This document shows positions 59,490 to 64,000 of a stretch of 64,000 nt of DNA, piece by piece. A program made the translations under genes and the position numbers. Source of the stretch: an uncultured Eubacterium sp. (GTDB lineage Bacteria; Bacillota; Clostridia; Lachnospirales; Lachnospiraceae); contig CAKRDZ010000007.1 of the NCBI GenBank assembly GCA_934316845.1, positions 1 to 64,000 on the forward strand. Reading direction: 5' to 3'. The notes beneath the pieces were generated by a model that saw nothing but the letters and a program-made list of their open reading frames with translations, ran no database searches and was not told the origin of the DNA. Numbering within the stretch: position 1 is the stretch's first letter; each line of letters starts with the position of its first letter.

Positions 59490-61052
59490 ATGTATAGTAA
59501 AGTGTATAGTGCCGGTCTGGCAGGGTTAGAGGCACGAAAAATTGTTGTTGAGGCAGATGTTACGAACGGTCTTCCATCTTTTCAGATGGTAGGCCTTTTG
59601 GCGTCTGCGGTAAAAGAAGCACGTGAGAGAGTGCGCATTTCATTACAGAATTCGGGAGTTGTCTTTCCTCCCAAGAGAATTACGGTAAATCTTTCGCCGG
59701 CGGATCTTCGAAAAGACGGTTCCGGCTTTGATCTTCCTATTGCGATTTCGCTTATTGCCGCATTCGGCAGAGTTCCCCTTTTGGACGCAGAACAGATGGC
59801 ATTTGCCGGTGAATTGTCACTGGATGGCAGGATTCACCGCGTACACGGTGCGCTTTCCATGACACTTGTGGCGAAAGAATCCGGTTTCCCGGCTATTATG
59901 CTTCCGGCAGCCAATGCCATGGAAGCGTCATTTGTTGAGGGGATAGATGTGATAGGGGTTCGTACCCTGCAGGAGGCGATTGATTATCTCTGTGGGAAGA
60001 TAAAGATTGCGCCGGTTGTGGGAAAATGGGAAGAGAAAAAGTGGATGACAGTCTGCCCGGAAGTTGATTTTTCGGATATTTGCGGACAGAAAACGGCAAA
60101 AAAAGCAGCAGAAACGGCGGTGGCGGGTGCGCACAATTTTTTGATGATCGGTGCGCCGGGAACAGGAAAAACATTATTGGCGAAAGCGGTTTCCGGGATC
60201 ATGCCTCCGCTGCACCAAAAGGAAATGATTGAACTTACCAAAATATATAGTGTGGCAGGCCTGCTGGATGAACAACGTCCGATTGTTGTCAGAAGGCCTT
60301 TTCGCGCGCCGCACCACTCCATCTCGCCGGCTGCGTTTGCCGGAGGAGGGACAAAAGCGCTTCCTGGGGAAATTACACTGGCACAAAACGGCATTCTTTT
60401 TCTGGATGAACTTCCGGAATTTTCCAGAACGACATTGGAGATATTAAGGCAGCCGATGGAAGAGGGGAAGATTCAGGTGTCGCGGCTGGGATACCGTTTT
60501 GAATATCCTGCCAAAATGATGGTGATAGGGGCGATGAATCCCTGCCGCTGCGGATTTTACCCGGATATGCAAAAATGCCGCTGTACGCCAATGCAGGTAC
60601 AAAGTTATCTTTCAAGATTAAGTGAGCCTTTGCTGGACCGGATGGATCTTTGTGTGGAGATGGAAAAAAGTGCGTTTGTGTTTATGGATCCGTCGGGAAA
60701 GGAAGAGGCGAGCGAAAAGGTAAAGGAAAGGGTTATGAACGCCCGAGAACGGCAGTCATATCGTTACCGGGAAGAGAAAATTCAATATAACAGTGAGTTA
60801 GACGGAAAATATCTGGAAAAATATTGCCGGCTTGGAAAGAAAGACAAACTTCTTTGGAAAGAGTTGTGTGAGCAGCTGGAATTATCTGCAAGAGGGGCAA
60901 AGAGGCTGCTGCGTGTGGCCAGAACTCTTGCAGATCTGGCAGGACAGGAAAAAATCGGAGAAGAACATTTGTTTGAAGCGTCTATGTACAAAGGCATTAA
61001 CCAAAAATATTGGAATACAATTCCAGAGGGGAAGGGAGTTGGAGAACAGTGA
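59490..61052 (+). CDS. comM: ComM/YifB-type AAA+ ATPase (Mg chelatase-like)
   Basis: 520 residues. N-terminal domain (VYSAGLAGLEARKIVVEADV, LSPADLRKDGSGFDLPIAI), AAA core with Walker A MIGAPGTGKTLLAKAVSG, Walker B ILFLDELPEF, sensor GAMNPCRCGFYPD and the Cys pair, and the C-terminal Mg_chelatase_C. In Gram-negatives ComM is a branch-migration helicase that lengthens integrated DNA in transformation. It overlaps dprA by 4 bases, supporting a recombination role. Confidence 0.93.
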   Translation: MYSKVYSAGLAGLEARKIVVEADVTNGLPSFQMVGLLASAVKEARERVRISLQNSGVVFPPKRITVNLSPADLRKDGSGFDLPIAISLIAAFGRVPLLDAEQMAFAGELSLDGRIHRVHGALSMTLVAKESGFPAIMLPAANAMEASFVEGIDVIGVRTLQEAIDYLCGKIKIAPVVGKWEEKKWMTVCPEVDFSDICGQKTAKKAAETAVAGAHNFLMIGAPGTGKTLLAKAVSGIMPPLHQKEMIELTKIYSVAGLLDEQRPIVVRRPFRAPHHSISPAAFAGGGTKALPGEITLAQNGILFLDELPEFSRTTLEILRQPMEEGKIQVSRLGYRFEYPAKMMVIGAMNPCRCGFYPDMQKCRCTPMQVQSYLSRLSEPLLDRMDLCVEMEKSAFVFMDPSGKEEASEKVKERVMNARERQSYRYREEKIQYNSELDGKYLEKYCRLGKKDKLLWKELCEQLELSARGAKRLLRVARTLADLAGQEKIGEEHLFEASMYKGINQKYWNTIPEGKGVGEQ

Positions 61053-62143
61053 AGCAGGAAGAATATGGAATGTGGCTTTGCAGCATCGAGGGGATTGGAA
61101 GCACTGCGATACGTAAGCTGATTGATGAATTTGGAACACCGGAGGAAATATATAAAAAAACAGAAGAACAGTTTATAAATTCCGGAGTGGTAAGTACCCG
61201 TGAAGCGAAAATGCTCATCAATAGTAAAAGACAATTCCGCTATCGGGCGATGCGGGAAAAAATAGCTTCATATAATATGCAGATGGCATCGTATTTTTCA
61301 GAACAGTATCCGGAGAGATTGCGTCAGATCCCGGATTTTCCGAAAAAAATTTACTGGAAGGGAGAACTGCCGCAGGAAGAGGTCAGGATTGCCATTGTAG
61401 GGGCGCGCAACTGTTCACATTATGGGAGAGAGACAGCCCGCAGATTTGGGTATGAACTGGCTGGAGAAGGAATTGGGATCATAAGCGGTATGGCAAGAGG
61501 AACGGATGGATGGGCACACCAGGGGGCACTGGAAGGAGGGGGCAATACCTATGCCGTACTGGGAAACAGTGCAGAAATCTGTTATCCGAAAGAACATCGA
61601 AGACTTTATGACAGCATTTTGAAGCAGGGTGGGATTTTGTCAGAATATCCACCGGAAACACCGGCGATGCCGGGATTTTTTCCAATGAGGAACCGTCTTA
61701 TCAGTGCGCTGTCCGATGGAGTGCTGGTTGTGGAAGCGCGTCAAAAAAGCGGCTCCCTGATCACAGCAGATCAGGCATTAGAACAAGGAAAAGATATTTT
61801 TGTCATTCCGGGAAGGATAGGTGATACATTGAGTGAAGGTTGTAACCAGCTGATCCGGCAGGGTGCTTTTTTGGTTACCAAACCCGCTGATATCGTAGAA
61901 TATTATGAGACAAATGGAGTGATTGCGCGGAGAAAGAGGACGAAAAAATTAGCGAAAATGAAAGTTTCCCTTGAAAGTGAGGAAAAAATGGTGTATGCTA
62001 GTTTAAGTCTTGAGCCGAAAGATATCAATTGCATTGCAAAGGAAACGCTGCTTCCTGTGACGACGCTGGTCAGACAGTTGTTTTCCTTGCAGAAACGAGG
62101 CTTAGTAAAAGAGATTGGGAAAAATAATTATATTAAAATATAA
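61049..62143 (+). CDS. dprA: DNA-processing protein DprA
   Basis: 364 residues. DprA loads RecA on incoming single-stranded DNA. N-terminal SAM-like domain (SIEGIGSTAIRKLIDEFGTP), Rossmann core with VGARNCSHYGRETARRFGYE, SGMARGTDGWAHQGAL, FFPMRNRLISALSDGVLVVE and GSLITADQALEQGKDIFVIP, then a C-terminal winged helix (VYASLSLEPKDINCIAKETL). GTG 61049 overlaps the comM stop as GTGA; the longer in-frame start at 61010 lies far inside comM. Confidence 0.94.
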   Translation: MKQEEYGMWLCSIEGIGSTAIRKLIDEFGTPEEIYKKTEEQFINSGVVSTREAKMLINSKRQFRYRAMREKIASYNMQMASYFSEQYPERLRQIPDFPKKIYWKGELPQEEVRIAIVGARNCSHYGRETARRFGYELAGEGIGIISGMARGTDGWAHQGALEGGGNTYAVLGNSAEICYPKEHRRLYDSILKQGGILSEYPPETPAMPGFFPMRNRLISALSDGVLVVEARQKSGSLITADQALEQGKDIFVIPGRIGDTLSEGCNQLIRQGAFLVTKPADIVEYYETNGVIARRKRTKKLAKMKVSLESEEKMVYASLSLEPKDINCIAKETLLPVTTLVRQLFSLQKRGLVKEIGKNNYIKI

Positions 62144-62163
62144 CATAAGGGGGCAGTTTTTGT

Positions 62164-64000
62164 ATGGCAAAAAACTTGATTATTGTGGAATCACCGGCAA
62201 AATCTAAAACAATAAAGAAATTTTTAGGAAGCAATTATACCGTGGTTGCATCCAACGGTCATGTCAGAGATCTTCCTAAAAGCCAGATGGGGGTTGATTT
62301 TGACAATGATTTTGAACCGAAATATATAACCATCCGAGGAAAAGGAGAATTGCTTGCTTCTTTGCGGAAAGAGGTTAAAAAAGCAGATAAAATATATCTT
62401 GCAACTGACCCCGACCGTGAGGGAGAGGCGATTTCCTGGCATTTGTTTTTTGCTTTGAAACTGGATCCCAAAAAGACAAAGCGTATTACGTTCAATGAAA
62501 TAACCAAAAATGCAGTTCGGCAGGCGATCAAAGAATCCAGGGAAATTGATATGGATCTTGTGGATGCCCAGCAGGCACGCCGTGTGCTTGACCGTATTGT
62601 GGGATATTCCATCAGTCCGCTTTTGTGGCAGAAAGTAAAACGCGGATTGAGTGCCGGCCGAGTGCAGTCGGTAGCACTTCGTATCATTGCGGACAGAGAG
62701 GCACAGATCGATGCGTTTATTCCGTCCGAATACTGGAGCCTGGAAGCGGAATTTCCGATAAAGGGGTGCAAGAAACCGCTTTTGGCGAAGTATTACGGAA
62801 ACCCGAAAAGACAGGAAAATATTGGAAAAGAAGAATTGGGGGAAATTTACAATGAATTAAAGGGCGCAACCTATGAAGTTTCTGAAGTCAAGAAGGGTGA
62901 GCGCTCTAAAAAACCACCGCTGCCTTTTACGACCAGTACTCTGCAGCAGGAGTGTGCAAAACATTTAAATTTTGCCACCTCAAAGACAATGCGTATTGCG
63001 CAGCAGTTGTACGAAGGCGTTGCAGTCAAAGGACATGGAACAATCGGACTGATCACCTATCTTCGTACGGATTCTACCCGTATTTCGCAAGAGGCAGATG
63101 CCGAATGTAAGGAGTTTATCCGTGAAAATTATGGCGAAGAAAACGTGATAGGAAATGCCGTACAGAAAAAAGATGACAAAAAAATCCAGGATGCCCATGA
63201 AGCCATCCGTCCTACGTATGTCAATCTGACGCCGGCTGCAGTAAAAGATTCTTTATCCAGAGATCAGTTTCGTCTTTATCAGCTGATATGGAAGCGTTTT
63301 GTGGCAAGTCGTATGAATGCGGCACGCTATGAAACGACATCCGTTAAAATAGATGCCGGAAAATATCGTTTTACGAGTTCAGGGTCTAAGATTGTATTTC
63401 CGGGATTTCTTTCGGTATACCAGAATGAGGAAGATAAGGCAGAAAATAATGCTGCCCTTCATAAAGTGGCTCAGGGAGATGTGTTCCGGGAAGTTGAACT
63501 GAAACAGGAACAGCATTTTACGCAGCCTCCGGCTCATTATACAGAGGCCTCTCTGGTAAAAGAACTGGAAGATCTTGGAATTGGAAGACCGAGTACGTAT
63601 GCGCCGACGATCTCGACGCTTATTTCCAGACGGTATCTTGCCAAAGAAAATAAAAATCTGTACTTATCTGATCTGGGAGATATTGTCAATAAAATCATGA
63701 TAAGTGCGTTTCCGAGTATCGTTGACGTAAACTTTACCGCTACGATGGAAACGCTGTTAGATGGCGTGGCAGAAGGAACGGTAGAGTGGAAAAGCATCAT
63801 CCGGAATTTTTACCCGGATCTGAAAGAGGCAATTGAACATGCCGAACAGGCACTTGAAAAGATAGAAATTGAAGATGAGGTAACGGATACCATCTGTGAA
63901 AATTGTGGCAGAAACATGGTGATCAAATATGGACCGCATGGAAAATTTCTGGCTTGTCCGGGATTTCCGGAGTGTCGTAATACCAAACCATATTTTGAAA
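62164..64000 (+). CDS. topA: DNA topoisomerase I (5' part; runs off the window)
   Basis: About 612 residues of a protein normally near 700 are present. TOPRIM domain: NLIIVESPAKSKTIKKFLGS and LATDPDREGEAISWHL. Active-site tyrosine region GLITYLRTDSTRIS. LVKELEDLGIGRPSTYAPTI, and the first zinc motif CENCGRNMVIKYGPHGKFLA with CPGFPECRNT. TopA relaxes negative supercoils behind RNA polymerase. ATG at 62164. The stop lies beyond 64000. dprA-topA is the common order in Firmicutes. Confidence 0.96.
   Translation, partial: MAKNLIIVESPAKSKTIKKFLGSNYTVVASNGHVRDLPKSQMGVDFDNDFEPKYITIRGKGELLASLRKEVKKADKIYLATDPDREGEAISWHLFFALKLDPKKTKRITFNEITKNAVRQAIKESREIDMDLVDAQQARRVLDRIVGYSISPLLWQKVKRGLSAGRVQSVALRIIADREAQIDAFIPSEYWSLEAEFPIKGCKKPLLAKYYGNPKRQENIGKEELGEIYNELKGATYEVSEVKKGERSKKPPLPFTTSTLQQECAKHLNFATSKTMRIAQQLYEGVAVKGHGTIGLITYLRTDSTRISQEADAECKEFIRENYGEENVIGNAVQKKDDKKIQDAHEAIRPTYVNLTPAAVKDSLSRDQFRLYQLIWKRFVASRMNAARYETTSVKIDAGKYRFTSSGSKIVFPGFLSVYQNEEDKAENNAALHKVAQGDVFREVELKQEQHFTQPPAHYTEASLVKELEDLGIGRPSTYAPTISTLISRRYLAKENKNLYLSDLGDIVNKIMISAFPSIVDVNFTATMETLLDGVAEGTVEWKSIIRNFYPDLKEAIEHAEQALEKIEIEDEVTDTICENCGRNMVIKYGPHGKFLACPGFPECRNTKPYFE

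Overview
The window reads as a chromosomal segment of a low-to-moderate GC, spore-forming Firmicute, most likely a Lachnospiraceae (Clostridia). The basis is the gene order of the housekeeping blocks (ylxM-ffh-rpsP-khpA-rimM-trmD; rimP-nusA-ylxR-ylxQ-infB-rbfA-nrnA-truB-ribF; scpA-scpB; comM-dprA-topA), the sporulation genes sigG and ymxH, AGGAGG-type ribosome binding sites, and TTGACA/TATAAT-type promoters with 17-base spacers. There is no rRNA, CRISPR array, recognisable insertion sequence or prophage. One tRNA gene (Glu, CTC) is present.

Layout. 1-1177: a repeat-rich, mostly non-coding region holding a small type I toxin-antitoxin locus, the promoter half of a second tandem copy running off the left edge, a 93-base hairpin present in only one of the two repeats, and palindromic elements with about 40-base inverted ends. 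1178-4846: signal recognition particle and ribosome maturation genes. 4948-6790: hisB and a three-part hisIE gene with a decayed HisF-like front. 6804-25873: a nearly continuous type IV pilus locus: small membrane peptide, pilB, pilT, pilC, a secreted Ig-like protein with a toxin-like tail, a GT-C membrane glycosyltransferase, major pilin, prepilin peptidase, a pilM-pilN fusion, pilO, four minor pilin-like proteins and a 1110-residue surface protein. 25962-27029: rnhB and an orphan FlhB C-terminal domain. 27033-30030: a thiamin thiazole cluster (thiS-thiG-thiH-thiE) behind a probable HMP-PP riboswitch. 30077-34300: metA, a GH43 enzyme, an aldose-epimerase-like gene and a sirtuin. 34407-36361: tRNA-Glu and an ABC exporter from divergent promoters. 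36486-46040: the nusA-infB operon through ribF, then a MocR regulator. 46128-50115: Na/Pi symporter, metallophosphoesterase, scpA and scpB. 50189-55638: a DRE-TIM aldolase (minus strand), purM-purN-purD and glyA. 55830-64000: a LacI-type sensor fused to a diguanylate cyclase, sigG (minus strand), ymxH, nrdR, comM, dprA and the 5' part of topA.

How the parts connect. The pilus locus has everything needed to build and retract a type IV pilus: extension and retraction ATPases, platform, PilMNO-type alignment proteins, processing peptidase, major pilin and candidate tip proteins. PilB begins with two copies of the MshEN motif, a known c-di-GMP binding module, and the same window encodes a diguanylate cyclase with a sugar-binding-type sensor. 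A nutrient to c-di-GMP to pilus link is therefore a testable idea. ComM, DprA and the pilus together would also fit DNA uptake, but no ComEA/ComEC is seen here.

The observations most worth follow-up are the tandem type I toxin-antitoxin array and its attendant palindromes, the Ig-like/toxin-like secreted protein inside the pilus locus, the giant GspK-like pseudopilin and its 1110-residue partner, the HisF-like-HisIE fusion, ThiS ending in Gly-Gly-Gly-Cys without a neighbouring thiF, and the asparagine/arginine-rich tract of IF2. All functions are inferred by reading the sequence; no database search was run.
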